Assembly (NCBI GenBank): GCA_019748155.1
Contig: JAIEPY010000022.1
Coordinates: forward strand, 16,444 to 80,443
Source: Burkholderiales bacterium
GTDB taxonomy: Bacteria > Pseudomonadota > Gammaproteobacteria > Burkholderiales > UBA11063
Direction of reading: 5' to 3'
DNA: 64,000 nt
The notes below the pieces were generated by a model. The model was not told the DNA's origin. It did no database searches and saw only the letters and a program-made list of their open reading frames with translations. Made by a program: the position numbers and the translations under genes. This document shows positions 19,699-30,225 of this stretch, piece by piece; the first letter of the stretch is position 1; every line of letters begins with the position of its first letter.

Positions 19699-21558
19699 AT
19701 GTTTAATGTTGTTGAGAAACACCAGAAGGTGGTCAAAGGGATTATGATTGTGATTGCTAGTACTTTCGTGGTATGGGGCGTTAGCGGTTATTTTGGTATG
19801 GGTGGCGATGATGGTTATGTTGCTAAAGTTGGCAGTAATAAGATTTATTCGCAAGATATTGATCGGGCAATGGATCAGTCACAAGGTCAGCAGCCAGATA
19901 AAATGCAAGTGCTTTTTGGTCTGATTAATCGTCAATTATTATTAAATTCTTTTGATGACCATCATCTAAGTGTAACTACAATGCAATTGCAAGATGCAAT
20001 TGCAGCAATTCCTGCATTTCAAACTGATGGCAAATTTGATATAAACAAGTATCAGGAATTTCTTAAACAACGTTATACAACTTCAGCTAAATTTGAACAA
20101 GATATGCAACAGCAAATTTTGATCAATCAAGAACTTGATTTCTTCAAGAATTCATATTTTACCGCGCAAACTTTTCAAGATAAATTTGCAGCGCTGCTAA
20201 GTCGTGAGCGTAATGTTTCACGTTATGTGATTGACCCTAAGCAGTTTTATGCCAAAATTAGTATTTCTGAAAGTGATATAGCCGCTTACTATCAGCAAAA
20301 TATTGCTAAATATACTGTTGCAGAGCAAGTTAAATTACAATATATTCAATTATCTGCGGATAATATAGCAAAAACGATTAAGGTTAGTGATGCGGATGTG
20401 ACTAAATATTTACAGGATCATCCAAATGCCAGCAATAACGAGCAAATTGATGTTTCACATATATTGTTTACGGTTGCGGCTGATGCAACAGCGGCTCAGA
20501 AAGCGCAAGTAAAGGCTCAGGCTGAAAAAGTATTAGCGCAAGTAAAAGCTAATCCGGCTGACTTTGCCAAGCTAGCAAAACAATATTCCCAAGATCCTGG
20601 TTCTGCTGCTAATGGTGGTGATTTGGGCTTCTTTGGGCATGGGGTAATGGTTAAACCATTTGAAGATGTTGCCTTTACCATGAAAAAAGGTCAAATTAGC
20701 GATTTAGTTGAAACTCAATATGGCTTCCATATTCTTAAATTAAATGATATTAAGGGTAATGACGAGGCTTCGAAGAAGGCGCTGGTAGTACAGCAGCTGC
20801 AAAAACAAAAAGCACAACAGCAATTACCAGCAATGATTGATCAATTGAATGACTTAACTTATAATAAGGCTGATTCATTGGAGCCGGCGGCACAAAAACT
20901 TGGAATTAATATCCAAAATAGTGACTGGGTAAGTAAAGGGGCTGCAGCTACAGGACTATTTGCTAATCCTAAATTACAAAAAACAGTTTTTAGTGACGAA
21001 GTGCTTAAACAACATCATAACAGTGAAGTTGTTGATTTAGGGGACGGTAGTTATGTGGTGGCGCGTTCTACTGAATTTAAACCAGCGACTATGACAGCGT
21101 TACAAACTGTTAAATCTCAGATCATTGATGCGTTAAAAGCACAACAAGCAAGCCAAATGGCTTCAGGACTTGGGCAACAAGATTTAGCTCAATTACAACA
21201 AGGTAAATTAAAACTTAATTTTGCTAATCCTGAAAATGTAACTTTACTTGGGCAAAGTAAAACTGTTGATCCAATGGCGGTTAAGCAGATTTTTGCAGCA
21301 CCTGCAAATTTCCCTAGCTATACCGGAGCATTAGCGCAAGATGGTTCTTATGTTCTATACCAGATTAATAGTCAAGCTACAGATAAAGGCTTAGATGCAC
21401 AAAATGAAAAAGTTGTTTCACAGTTAGCAGAGCAATACTCAATGATGAATCTAAATGCTTATGTAGGATCGCTAAGAAGTTTATACAAAGTAAATTATAA
21501 GCTTGATCGGGTGCAAAATACTGGTGGTGATCCTGCGCCAGCACAAGTAAGTCAATAA
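19699..21558 (+). CDS. PpiD-like periplasmic peptidyl-prolyl isomerase/foldase
   Basis: A 619-residue inner-membrane-anchored chaperone. One N-terminal transmembrane segment (GIMIVIASTFVVWGVSGYFG) precedes a SurA_N-like helical domain and a parvulin domain at about residues 250-350 (DVSHILFTV, FAKLAKQYSQDPGSAANGGD, GFHILKL). The rest resembles the C-terminal part of PpiD. It would assist folding of exported proteins at the Sec translocon. It is followed by a clear terminator. Confidence 0.9.
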   Translation: MFNVVEKHQKVVKGIMIVIASTFVVWGVSGYFGMGGDDGYVAKVGSNKIYSQDIDRAMDQSQGQQPDKMQVLFGLINRQLLLNSFDDHHLSVTTMQLQDAIAAIPAFQTDGKFDINKYQEFLKQRYTTSAKFEQDMQQQILINQELDFFKNSYFTAQTFQDKFAALLSRERNVSRYVIDPKQFYAKISISESDIAAYYQQNIAKYTVAEQVKLQYIQLSADNIAKTIKVSDADVTKYLQDHPNASNNEQIDVSHILFTVAADATAAQKAQVKAQAEKVLAQVKANPADFAKLAKQYSQDPGSAANGGDLGFFGHGVMVKPFEDVAFTMKKGQISDLVETQYGFHILKLNDIKGNDEASKKALVVQQLQKQKAQQQLPAMIDQLNDLTYNKADSLEPAAQKLGINIQNSDWVSKGAAATGLFANPKLQKTVFSDEVLKQHHNSEVVDLGDGSYVVARSTEFKPATMTALQTVKSQIIDALKAQQASQMASGLGQQDLAQLQQGKLKLNFANPENVTLLGQSKTVDPMAVKQIFAAPANFPSYTGALAQDGSYVLYQINSQATDKGLDAQNEKVVSQLAEQYSMMNLNAYVGSLRSLYKVNYKLDRVQNTGGDPAPAQVSQ

Positions 21559-21564
21559 ACACAC

Positions 21565-21588
21565 AGCCACTTTCGGGTGGCTTTGTTA
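21565..21588 (+). terminator. Rho-independent terminator after the ppiD-like gene
   Basis: AGCCAC / GTGGCT stem with loop TTTCGG followed by TTGTT, 6 bp after the ppiD-like stop. It ends the transcript that includes guaB and the foldase. Confidence 0.85.
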
Positions 21589-21604
21589 ATTATTTATAGC
21601 CATG

Positions 21605-21613
21605 TGTTAAAAT
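21605..21613 (+). promoter_or_regulatory. Extended -10 promoter for tldD
   Basis: TGTTAAAAT lies 25 bp before the tldD ATG and just after the preceding terminator, which fits an independent transcription unit. Confidence 0.6.
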
Positions 21614-21638
21614 GGCTCTAGTTTTAGATTGAAGAATT

Positions 21639-23060
21639 ATGACAAATCAACAAGTGGTAGATTGTTTATTAACTAATAATGGTTTTGATGCAAATTTTTT
21701 AAATGTACAATTAAATCAGCTCTCAAGACGAGGGATTGATTTTGCTGATTTATATTTACAAAATACGGCTAGTGAATCATGGGTAATTGATGAAGGAATT
21801 ATTAAATCTGGAAGTTACGCAGTTAATCAAGGAATTGGTGTGCGTGCGGTATGTGGTGAGAAAACTTTTTTTAGCTATGCTAATGCCTTAGACCCACGCG
21901 TAATTAAAGATTTAGTTGATAATTTATACATTGAGTCGGTGAATAAACATAATCAAGGTTATTCAACCGTAAATAATAATGCGCTTAATCTGCACACTTT
22001 TGAAAACCCGCTCCAAAGTTGGGTGAGTTGCAAAAAAATTCAATTATTACAAAATATAAATCAAATTGCACGAACTAAAAACTATGTAACGAATGTTATT
22101 GCAAGTATTAATCTTGAGTATGATCAAATTTATTTGGCGCGGAGTGATGAGCAACATTTTAGTGATATTCGTCCGCTGATTCATTTGAGTATTACTATAA
22201 TTGTCAATAAAGATGGCAAAATGGAACGTGCTGCTGCGGGTGGTGGCGGAAGATACTCTCTGGATTATTTTAGCATAGAAATGGTGACTAGTTATATTGA
22301 GAAAGCTTACACTCAGGCACAATTAAAATTGGAAGCAAAGCCAGCGCCAAGTGGTGAAATGCCTGTGGTTTTAGGAAATGGTTGGGCAGGGGTTATTTTA
22401 CACGAGGCGGTTGGACACGGACTTGAGGGAGATTTTAATCGCAAGGGTAGTTCTGCTTTTAGTGGAAAAATTGGTCAGCAAGTTGCCAGTAAAGGTGTTA
22501 CCGTAATTGATGAAGGATGCATTAGTGATCGTCGTGGCTCAATGAATATTGATGATGAAGGTAATCCAAGTTCGCGCACGGTCTTGATTGAAGATGGTAT
22601 TCTCAAAGGTTATTTATTTGATGAATTAAATGCACGGCTAATGAATACTCACTCAACCGGTAACGGACGGCGTGAATCTTATGCCAGCAATCCTATCCCA
22701 CGAATGACGAATACCTATATGTTGGGCGGCAATCATACACCTGAGGAAATTATTGCCAGTGTTGATTATGGTTTATTTGCAGAAAATTTTGAAGGTGGGC
22801 AAGTTGACATAACTTCGGGACAATTTGTGTTTAATGCATCGGTTGCGTGGGTGATTGAAAAAGGTAAGCTTGCATACCCCGTGAAAGGTTGTGCTTTGGT
22901 CGGAAATGGTCCTGAGTGTTTGCAACATGTAACAATGATTGCTAATGATCTGGCGTTAGATAGCGGTGTTGGTGTGTGTGGTAAAGATGGACAATCGGTG
23001 CCGGTTGGAGTTGGGCAACCTACAATGCGTTTAGACGGTGGTTTAATCGTTGGTGGTTAA
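21639..23060 (+). CDS. tldD: Metalloprotease TldD
   Basis: A 473-residue subunit of the TldD/TldE zinc protease, which in E. coli degrades unfolded peptides and matures microcin and CcdA. The zinc motif HEAVGHGLEGDF is present with the following FSGKIGQQVAS and GGNHTPEEIIASVDYGLF segments. It is a single-gene unit with its own promoter; the partner tldE (pmbA) is not in the window. Confidence 0.95.
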   Translation: MTNQQVVDCLLTNNGFDANFLNVQLNQLSRRGIDFADLYLQNTASESWVIDEGIIKSGSYAVNQGIGVRAVCGEKTFFSYANALDPRVIKDLVDNLYIESVNKHNQGYSTVNNNALNLHTFENPLQSWVSCKKIQLLQNINQIARTKNYVTNVIASINLEYDQIYLARSDEQHFSDIRPLIHLSITIIVNKDGKMERAAAGGGGRYSLDYFSIEMVTSYIEKAYTQAQLKLEAKPAPSGEMPVVLGNGWAGVILHEAVGHGLEGDFNRKGSSAFSGKIGQQVASKGVTVIDEGCISDRRGSMNIDDEGNPSSRTVLIEDGILKGYLFDELNARLMNTHSTGNGRRESYASNPIPRMTNTYMLGGNHTPEEIIASVDYGLFAENFEGGQVDITSGQFVFNASVAWVIEKGKLAYPVKGCALVGNGPECLQHVTMIANDLALDSGVGVCGKDGQSVPVGVGQPTMRLDGGLIVGG

Positions 23061-23155
23061 ATAGTTCCTAGAAAATAATGACGAAGTTTTATCTAAAATG
23101 ATGCGCTTCGTTCTACATTTTAAGCGCCAAAGCTGCCAAAAACACCGGTAATTTA

Positions 23156-23164
23156 TGATAAAAT
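23156..23164 (+). promoter_or_regulatory. Extended -10 promoter for yebC
   Basis: TGATAAAAT lies 32 bp ahead of the GTG start of yebC in the 136-bp gap after tldD. Confidence 0.6.
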
Positions 23165-23196
23165 AACGCCAAAATTAGTTTATAAAGGATTGGGTT

Positions 23197-23928
23197 GTGG
23201 CAGGACATAGTAAATGGGCAAATATTAAGCATCGTAAAGCAGCGTCTGATGCGAAGAAAAGTAAAATTACCACTCGTATGGTTAAGGAAATCACTATTGC
23301 TGCCAAAATGGGCGGTAGTGATGTAGGTTCTAACCCGCGTCTACGTTTAGCGGTAGAAAAAGCCCGCGAGAATAATGTTCCTAAAGATAATGTAGAACGT
23401 GCAATTAAGCGAGGGTCTGGTGAACTGGAAGGCGTCGATTATGTCGAGCTACGCTTTGAAGGTTATGGTATTGCTGGCGCTGGGATTATTGTTGATTGTC
23501 TGACGGATAATAATACCCGGACTGTTGCAGAAGTTCGTCATGCGTTTAATAAATATCATGGAAACATGGGAACAGATGGCTGCGTATCATTCCAATTCAA
23601 GCATTGTGGTCAATTAATTTTTGCACCAGGCACAAATGAAGACGCATTGATGGAAGCTGCTTTGGATGCCGGAGCAGAAGATGTGATAACTAATGATGAT
23701 GGTAGCTTGGAAGTAATTACTGCACCACATGATTACGTTGAAGTTAAAAATGCTCTTGAAGCTAAAGGATTTAGCGCAGAATTAGCCGAAGTTACAATGA
23801 AGCCAAATACGGAAACTGAACTAACCGGTGAAGATGCAAAAAAAATGCAGCGCTTATTAGATGCTTTTGAAGAGCTGGATGATGTACAAGATGTTTACAC
23901 TAACGCAGTGATGAATGAAGAAGAGTAA
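23197..23928 (+). CDS. yebC: YebC/PmpR-family protein
   Basis: A 243-residue member of the YebC family. The family is described as DNA-binding regulators, and some members have been linked to translation of proline stretches. The start is GTG, fixed by the invariant [41 protein letters not shown] and the C-terminal [20 protein letters not shown] are conserved. An AAAGGATTGG Shine-Dalgarno lies upstream. It is monocistronic and followed by a strong terminator. Confidence 0.94.
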   Translation: MAGHSKWANIKHRKAASDAKKSKITTRMVKEITIAAKMGGSDVGSNPRLRLAVEKARENNVPKDNVERAIKRGSGELEGVDYVELRFEGYGIAGAGIIVDCLTDNNTRTVAEVRHAFNKYHGNMGTDGCVSFQFKHCGQLIFAPGTNEDALMEAALDAGAEDVITNDDGSLEVITAPHDYVEVKNALEAKGFSAELAEVTMKPNTETELTGEDAKKMQRLLDAFEELDDVQDVYTNAVMNEEE

Positions 23929-24004
23929 TCAATATACTTTGAATGCTCACTATCTGAGCTTTGATGTATATACTCTTAGCAATAATGATGAATGCGACGA
24001 GTAT

Positions 24005-24034
24005 ACCCACCTTTTAAACGGTGGGTTTGTTTTA
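24005..24034 (+). terminator. Rho-independent terminator after yebC
   Basis: ACCCACC / GGTGGGT stem, 8-base loop, then TTGTTTTA. It ends only about 15 bp before the hslO start, so hslO must be transcribed by readthrough or from a promoter upstream of or within the hairpin. Confidence 0.88.
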
Positions 24035-24048
24035 TGGAATAGTATTGA

Positions 24049-24933
24049 ATGAGTTCAAGTTATATACAGAAATTTATCTTTGAGAATTTACCTGTCAAAG
24101 GGTCTTTAGTGGTATTAGACGATGCCTGGTTAACGATTGCGGAGCAAAAAATATACCCAGATGGACTTAGACAACTTTTGGGGAAGTTATTAGCCGCAAA
24201 TGTGCTTTTAACCAGTAACCTAAAATTTGATGGTAAGGTTATTTGCCAAATTCAAGATAATCCACATTTTAATTTGGTTGTTAGCGAGTGTAGTAATCAA
24301 TATCATATCCGCGCAACCGCCAAATTTACAGCCAAGGATGAAGCGATGCTTGATTACTCTAACTATTTACAAGAAGGGCGATTGGTAGTTAGTATCGATT
24401 CAAAGACGGAGGGTAATTTATATCAAAGTATCATTGCTTTTAATGGTTCTGAAGTTAGTGAAATATTGAATAATTATATGATACAGTCAGAGCAACTTAA
24501 AAGTTGGTTTTTTTTGGCATACACTGAAAACAAAGTGGTTGGTTTTATGTTGCAGCAGTTACCTGATACCCATCAGTTACATTTAGATGATATTGAACGA
24601 GTTTTTATGCTCGCCAGCACCTTAACTACTCATGAACTATTGCTTGATGATTTAGAACGTATTATTACTAAACTATTCAACGAAGATAATGTAGTTGTAA
24701 TGCCACAACATCCGGTAACCTTCGCTTGTAGTTGTAGTCGACAACGCGTGGGTGAAATTTTACGCAACCTAGGTAAAGATGAGTTAACGACTTTAATTCG
24801 TGAACAAGGTAATATTTCCGTCGACTGCGATTATTGTAATACAGAATATCGCTTTACTGAATATGAACTTTCTCAGTTTATTCTTCAATTATCAATTGAA
24901 GATTTGGCGCCTATTTCTACCCAAATTAATTAA
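24049..24933 (+). CDS. hslO: Redox-regulated chaperone Hsp33
   Basis: A 294-residue holdase activated by oxidation. The C-terminal redox switch has the four zinc cysteines in CSCSR and CDYC, separated by the expected linker (VGEILRNLGKDELTTLI). The N-terminal half is more divergent from E. coli Hsp33. It is followed by a hairpin terminator that overlaps the end of the convergent recombinase gene. Confidence 0.92.
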   Translation: MSSSYIQKFIFENLPVKGSLVVLDDAWLTIAEQKIYPDGLRQLLGKLLAANVLLTSNLKFDGKVICQIQDNPHFNLVVSECSNQYHIRATAKFTAKDEAMLDYSNYLQEGRLVVSIDSKTEGNLYQSIIAFNGSEVSEILNNYMIQSEQLKSWFFLAYTENKVVGFMLQQLPDTHQLHLDDIERVFMLASTLTTHELLLDDLERIITKLFNEDNVVVMPQHPVTFACSCSRQRVGEILRNLGKDELTTLIREQGNISVDCDYCNTEYRFTEYELSQFILQLSIEDLAPISTQIN

Positions 24934-24948
24934 AGCATGAGACGTATA

Positions 24949-24977
24949 TGGTAAAACTTTATTTACCAAATTTTTTT
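24949..24977 (+). terminator. Terminator after hslO, nested in a larger inverted repeat
   Basis: TGGTAAA / TTTACCA stem followed by AATTTTTTT. It is enclosed by a second perfect 8-bp repeat ATGAGACG (24937-24944) / CGTCTCAT (24980-24987). The right half lies inside the 3' end of the convergent recombinase gene. Confidence 0.65.
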
Positions 24978-26071
24978 ATCGTCTCATCATGTCGCGAGTC
25001 AGCCTCAGTATGTTGGTATTTCATCGTTGTTTCCAGCATACTGTGGCGTAGATTTTCTTTGACAACCCGAATATCGATTCCTGCATCCACTTGGTGTGTC
25101 GCTGAAGTATGTCGCATCCAGTGAGTTGATACTCGCGCAATCACAAAGGCACTTGCTGGATCATTGGCTTTAAGCTCATCCGCTAGGTTATTGCAAGTAG
25201 TTTTAATAATTTTATAGAGCATGGAGTCGCTAATTGGCTTTAATTTACCATATTTACTATAGATTAAGGGTAATTCAGTTTCTAGCGGATTAGGATATTC
25301 TGCTAAACCAAGTGACTTGCGATAACGAATTAATGCACTGAGCAGCTCATTCGGGACCGGTATTTCTCCGTACTTATTGCCTTTACCGACAACCTTTAAC
25401 CACCATTGACTACGTTTACTTACAAAATCTGCCATGCGTGCATTGATTACTTCACTACGTCTGCAGCCAGTTAGATAAAGTAAGCTAAATATCCATCTTG
25501 TTCGTTCATATTCAAATTTACTCTTTGCATTATCTTGTGGTAAAGTTTCAATGAATTCACGCAGATAATCCCATTCACGAACAGTTAGGAAGCGTTCAAC
25601 GCCATGCGGGACTTTGATTTTTTGGCGAATCAAACGGAAGGGGTTGCGTGTCAGATATCCTGCATCAATTAGGTACTGATAAAGACTACCTAAAATTTGT
25701 AAATTTAACTTAACACTAGAATTAGATAAACCTTTTACAAATGGTTTCCATTCCGGGTGCGTCCGTGGTTTTGATGGACCACACCAAAAGTCTTGTGGAG
25801 TTGGCATTTGTAAAAAATCCTGATATTCCTGAATTGCTTCACGGCTTACTTGCTTTAAACTAAGATTTTCATGCATTAACCACATTAAAAAACGCTCAGA
25901 ACTTTGCCGATACGAAGTAAGAGTATGTTGGCTATGGCGAAACTCCATCAGCCATGTTCTGACTGCCTCGATATCATTGGTTGCATTAATACTACTATTT
26001 TGTGAAAATAATTTCACATCATCAAGCTGCTGTGCCACATTGTGGATAATTACGTTATTGTCGGTATTCAT
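24959..26071 (-). CDS. Tyrosine recombinase/integrase
   Basis: A tyrosine site-specific recombinase, 370 residues from the ATG at 26071 (preceded by GGGGCTCTT); the ORF-track start at 26152 lies upstream of the likely promoter. An N-terminal SAM-like core-binding domain (TLTSYRQSSERFLMWL) precedes the catalytic domain. The active-site set is complete: TGCRRSEV (Arg), VVGKGNKYGEIPVP (Lys), HWMRHTSAT (His and Arg), LRHSMLETTMKYQHT (His and Tyr). It is longer than XerC/XerD and lies among core genes with no recognisable phage neighbours, so its substrate site is unknown. Confidence 0.88.
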   Translation of the reverse strand: MNTDNNVIIHNVAQQLDDVKLFSQNSSINATNDIEAVRTWLMEFRHSQHTLTSYRQSSERFLMWLMHENLSLKQVSREAIQEYQDFLQMPTPQDFWCGPSKPRTHPEWKPFVKGLSNSSVKLNLQILGSLYQYLIDAGYLTRNPFRLIRQKIKVPHGVERFLTVREWDYLREFIETLPQDNAKSKFEYERTRWIFSLLYLTGCRRSEVINARMADFVSKRSQWWLKVVGKGNKYGEIPVPNELLSALIRYRKSLGLAEYPNPLETELPLIYSKYGKLKPISDSMLYKIIKTTCNNLADELKANDPASAFVIARVSTHWMRHTSATHQVDAGIDIRVVKENLRHSMLETTMKYQHTEADSRHDETIKKFGK

Positions 26072-26106
26072 AAGAGCCCCATGCATTATTGAGTCGAATA
26101 AGTCGC

Positions 26107-26115
26107 ATTTTATCA
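26107..26115 (-). promoter_or_regulatory. Extended -10 promoter for the recombinase
   Basis: On the minus strand TGATAAAAT lies 35 bp ahead of the ATG at 26071. It argues for that start, because the longer ORF would begin upstream of it. Confidence 0.5.
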
Positions 26116-26363
26116 TTATCAATAGTCTCGTTGTTATATAAATTGTATCCAAAAATTGACAACATTTGTTTGCTTTTTAGTTCATCATAACCATCTGTAA
26201 TAGTTATGTTCTAAAATAAGACAAAGCTTATATATACTCGCCATCTTTGAACCTTGGAACTTTGTCACATCTCAAAAAAGACTCGTCACCTACTACTGAG
26301 AATACTACATTCTTATTTCGGGTTGATAATGCGAATCAGTTCTTTCAAAGATAAATGGCAATG
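26116..26363. other. Intergenic region between the recombinase and minC
   Basis: Apart from the two divergent promoters at its ends I see no gene, no strong hairpin and no clear repeat here. A second possible minus-strand promoter, TTGTCA with TATAAC 18 bp away, overlaps the region near 26131-26162. Confidence 0.4.
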
Positions 26364-26372
26364 TGCTATAAT
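26364..26372 (+). promoter_or_regulatory. Extended -10 promoter for the min operon
   Basis: TGCTATAAT is a perfect extended -10, with TTCAAA (4 of 6 matches to TTGACA) at 17 bp spacing (26344-26349). It lies 47 bp before minC. Confidence 0.75.
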
Positions 26373-26419
26373 CGCGTGTATTAATAAGCCTGTTTTTATG
26401 AAATGAAACCACCAGAACT

Positions 26420-27085
26420 ATGATAGCCAGCAACAGTATCAAACTTAATTCTGCTAATTTTGATTATTATATATTGCGAATTAGCCCGACAACCGAACTG
26501 GAACAAATTGCCAGTAAACTTGCAACCTTGCGTGAATTTGATGCTACTGGTAAATATTTGGTTTTAGAATGTGATGCTAAACCTGATATGAATCAATTCT
26601 CGACTCATTTGAGAAAGATTGATGAACTAGCGGCTAAATTTGCTTTAGAGGTTAAGTTTATTGTTGCGAATCAGTTTATTTCAGCGGATAAAATTGATGG
26701 GCGAGCTGTTGTAAATCTTCCCGCGACTATTCAGTCCAAGCCGATATTAAACCAAACTTTGTTGATTGAAGAACCTGTACGTAGTGGAATCAAAGTTGAA
26801 AATAATGGTGACGTAATTATTACTACTTTAGTTTCACACAATGCGGAGATAATCGCTAGTGGTAATATTCATGTATATGGTGATTGCCGAGGGCGGGTAT
26901 TAGCGGGTAACGGTGGTAATAAAAAAGCCAAAATTTTCATTGCGCGTTTTAATGCTGAGTTAATTTCGATTGCAGGAATTTATCGGGTTATTGAAGATAA
27001 ATTACCCGATAATCTACATAATAAAGCAGTTCAGATATTTTTAGATGAAAAAGAACGGCTAAATGTAATACCTTTAGCCGTGTAA
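26420..27085 (+). CDS. minC: Septum site-determining protein MinC
   Basis: A 221-residue inhibitor of FtsZ assembly. The N-terminal domain (about 1-100) is divergent as usual. The C-terminal beta-helix domain is recognisable by PVRSGIKVENNGDVIITTLV, GNIHVYGDCRGRVLAG and the final IARFNAELISIAGIY. It is the first gene of minC-minD-minE-trxB with its own promoter. Confidence 0.93.
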   Translation: MIASNSIKLNSANFDYYILRISPTTELEQIASKLATLREFDATGKYLVLECDAKPDMNQFSTHLRKIDELAAKFALEVKFIVANQFISADKIDGRAVVNLPATIQSKPILNQTLLIEEPVRSGIKVENNGDVIITTLVSHNAEIIASGNIHVYGDCRGRVLAGNGGNKKAKIFIARFNAELISIAGIYRVIEDKLPDNLHNKAVQIFLDEKERLNVIPLAV

Positions 27086-27183
27086 TAAAAAAATAGACAA
27101 ATTTTTTGAAGTTATGATAATTAATGAGTATAAAGATGCGTGGCGGTACTAATCGCCATAAAATGCAATTTTTAGGAGCAAGT

Positions 27184-28005
27184 ATGGCTAAATTGGCAAG
27201 AATTGTTGTAGTCACATCAGGTAAGGGTGGAGTAGGTAAAACAACTACTTCCGCCAGTTTTGCGACTGGTTTAGCTCTAAAAGGGCATAAAACGGTGGTA
27301 ATTGATTTTGATATTGGTCTTCGTAATCTTGATTTGATTATGGGCTGTGAACGGCGAGTGGTTTATGATTTTGTCAATGTCATAAATGGTGAAGCAACAC
27401 TCCATCAAGCACTAATTAAAGATAAAAACTGCGATAATTTGTACGTGTTGGCTGCTTCACAAACTAAAGATAAAGAAGCGTTAACGCAAGATGGCGTTGA
27501 AAAAGTATTGGAAGAGCTTAAAAAAGATTTTGAATTCATTGTTTGTGATTCACCGGCAGGGATTGAAATGGGTGCGTTTATGGCATTATATTTTGCCGAT
27601 GAAGCATTGGTAGTAACTAATCCCGAAGTATCTTCAGTACGTGATTCTGATCGCATATTGGGGATTTTAGCTTCGAAGGCTAAGCGGGCAGTTGATGGGC
27701 GTGAAAAAGTTAAAGAGCATTTGATTATTACGCGTTATAATCCAGAGCGCGTCGAAAATGGTGATATGCTCTCAATTACTGATATTCAGGATATTCTACG
27801 AATCCCAGTTTTGGGTGTAGTTCCGGAATCAAAGGATGTTTTACAAGCCTCAAATACTGGCTCTCCTGCAATCAATTTAAGAGGAACGAATGTTTCTGAA
27901 GCTTATTTTGATTTGGTCGCACGATTTTTGGGTGAGGATAAGCCGATGCGTTATACTACGGCTGAAAAAAAAGGATTGTTGAAACGCATCTTTGGAGGAA
28001 ACTAG
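27184..28005 (+). CDS. minD: Septum site-determining ATPase MinD
   Basis: A 273-residue ParA-type ATPase that recruits MinC to the membrane and oscillates with MinE. The start at 27184 is fixed by a TTTAGGAGC ribosome binding site and the family N-terminus [20 protein letters not shown], which contains the deviant Walker [22 protein letters not shown] follows. The C-terminal [11 protein letters not shown] is the amphipathic membrane-targeting helix. The 20 extra residues in the ORF track come from the leader. Confidence 0.97.
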   Translation: MAKLARIVVVTSGKGGVGKTTTSASFATGLALKGHKTVVIDFDIGLRNLDLIMGCERRVVYDFVNVINGEATLHQALIKDKNCDNLYVLAASQTKDKEALTQDGVEKVLEELKKDFEFIVCDSPAGIEMGAFMALYFADEALVVTNPEVSSVRDSDRILGILASKAKRAVDGREKVKEHLIITRYNPERVENGDMLSITDIQDILRIPVLGVVPESKDVLQASNTGSPAINLRGTNVSEAYFDLVARFLGEDKPMRYTTAEKKGLLKRIFGGN

Positions 28006-28006
28006 C

Positions 28007-29235
<1,229 letters not shown>

Positions 29236-29246
29236 TCTAGAGAATT

Positions 29247-30200
29247 ATGATGGCTGCTTCACGACGCTTGTCGATTCTAAGTGCGGGTTTTCTCGCACTT
29301 TTATTATCTTCATGTAGTTTACTGGGTACTAAGACTGTAACAAAGTCTTTAGTTACGAGTAAATATGTGGTAATTGGAGATAATGGCGTAATCAAAATGT
29401 CTGATGATGGACATATTTGGACTAACGATAACTCAAGTGAAAGTAATCTTTGGAATTCTTTAAATATTGCCAATGGACAGTTTATCGCAGTTGGTATGAA
29501 TGGCGCGGTTAGCTATTCAGCAGATGCAATCAATTGGTCAGATGTGTATAGCCATGATCACCGGGTTTGGCTTTATGATGTTATTTTTGCTAATAAACGC
29601 TATGTTGCGGTAGGTATGGGTGGCATGGTTGTTAGTTCTACTAATTTACATGATTGGCAGCAAGCCAAGACTAATTCTAAATCATGGTTAACCAGTGTCA
29701 GTTATGGTAGTGGTTCTTTTATTATTAGTGGCGCTAATGGTACATTACTTAAATCACAGGATGGCTTGGCTTGGCAGCTTGAAAGTTCTCCTACACAAGA
29801 ATGGCTAAGTACAGTTCGGTTTGTGAATAATAAATTTTTGGTACTTGGTTCAAGCGGTACAATATTAAGCTCCGCTACGGGTGAATCATGGCAGCTTTTA
29901 TCTTCTCCAACCAAAGCTTGGCTTTATGGTATTAGCTATGGAGCCGGTCGCTATACTATTGTTGGTGAAAACTCAACTATTTTAAGTTCTGAAGATGGTA
30001 AAAATTGGTCAATTGTAAGACATAAACTAGCCAAAAATACCACCTTGCGTTCTATTATCTACGCGGATAACCAGTTTATTGTGGTTGGTGCCCATGGTTT
30101 GATTGCCACTTCACATGATGGTTTAATCTGGCAGAAACAACACTCAGAAACAACGCGAGGACTATATTCAGTTGTTCATTATTCTGACCAGATCAAATAA
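29247..30200 (+). CDS. Lipoprotein with a seven-repeat beta-propeller
   Basis: A 317-residue exported protein. The signal peptide ends in a lipobox (LALLLSSC, lipidated Cys23). The mature part is built of seven repeats of about 40 residues with a G-x-x-G...S-x-x-G-x-x-W pattern, for example GANGTLLKSQDGLAW, GSSGTILSSATGESW and GAHGLIATSHDGLIW. This predicts a seven-bladed propeller of the BNR/photosystem-assembly type. No catalytic motif is visible. It starts 11 bp after trxB and probably shares its transcript. Function is unknown; a scaffold or ligand-binding role is only a guess. Confidence 0.8.
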   Translation: MMAASRRLSILSAGFLALLLSSCSLLGTKTVTKSLVTSKYVVIGDNGVIKMSDDGHIWTNDNSSESNLWNSLNIANGQFIAVGMNGAVSYSADAINWSDVYSHDHRVWLYDVIFANKRYVAVGMGGMVVSSTNLHDWQQAKTNSKSWLTSVSYGSGSFIISGANGTLLKSQDGLAWQLESSPTQEWLSTVRFVNNKFLVLGSSGTILSSATGESWQLLSSPTKAWLYGISYGAGRYTIVGENSTILSSEDGKNWSIVRHKLAKNTTLRSIIYADNQFIVVGAHGLIATSHDGLIWQKQHSETTRGLYSVVHYSDQIK

Positions 30201-30225
30201 AGCCATAATCTTTTTGCAAAATTAA

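Noticed and set aside
23061-23155. Possible terminator or small RNA between tldD and yebC
   Set aside because: I found only weak, short complementarity (around GACGAAG/CTTCGTT with no U-tract) and no convincing structure.
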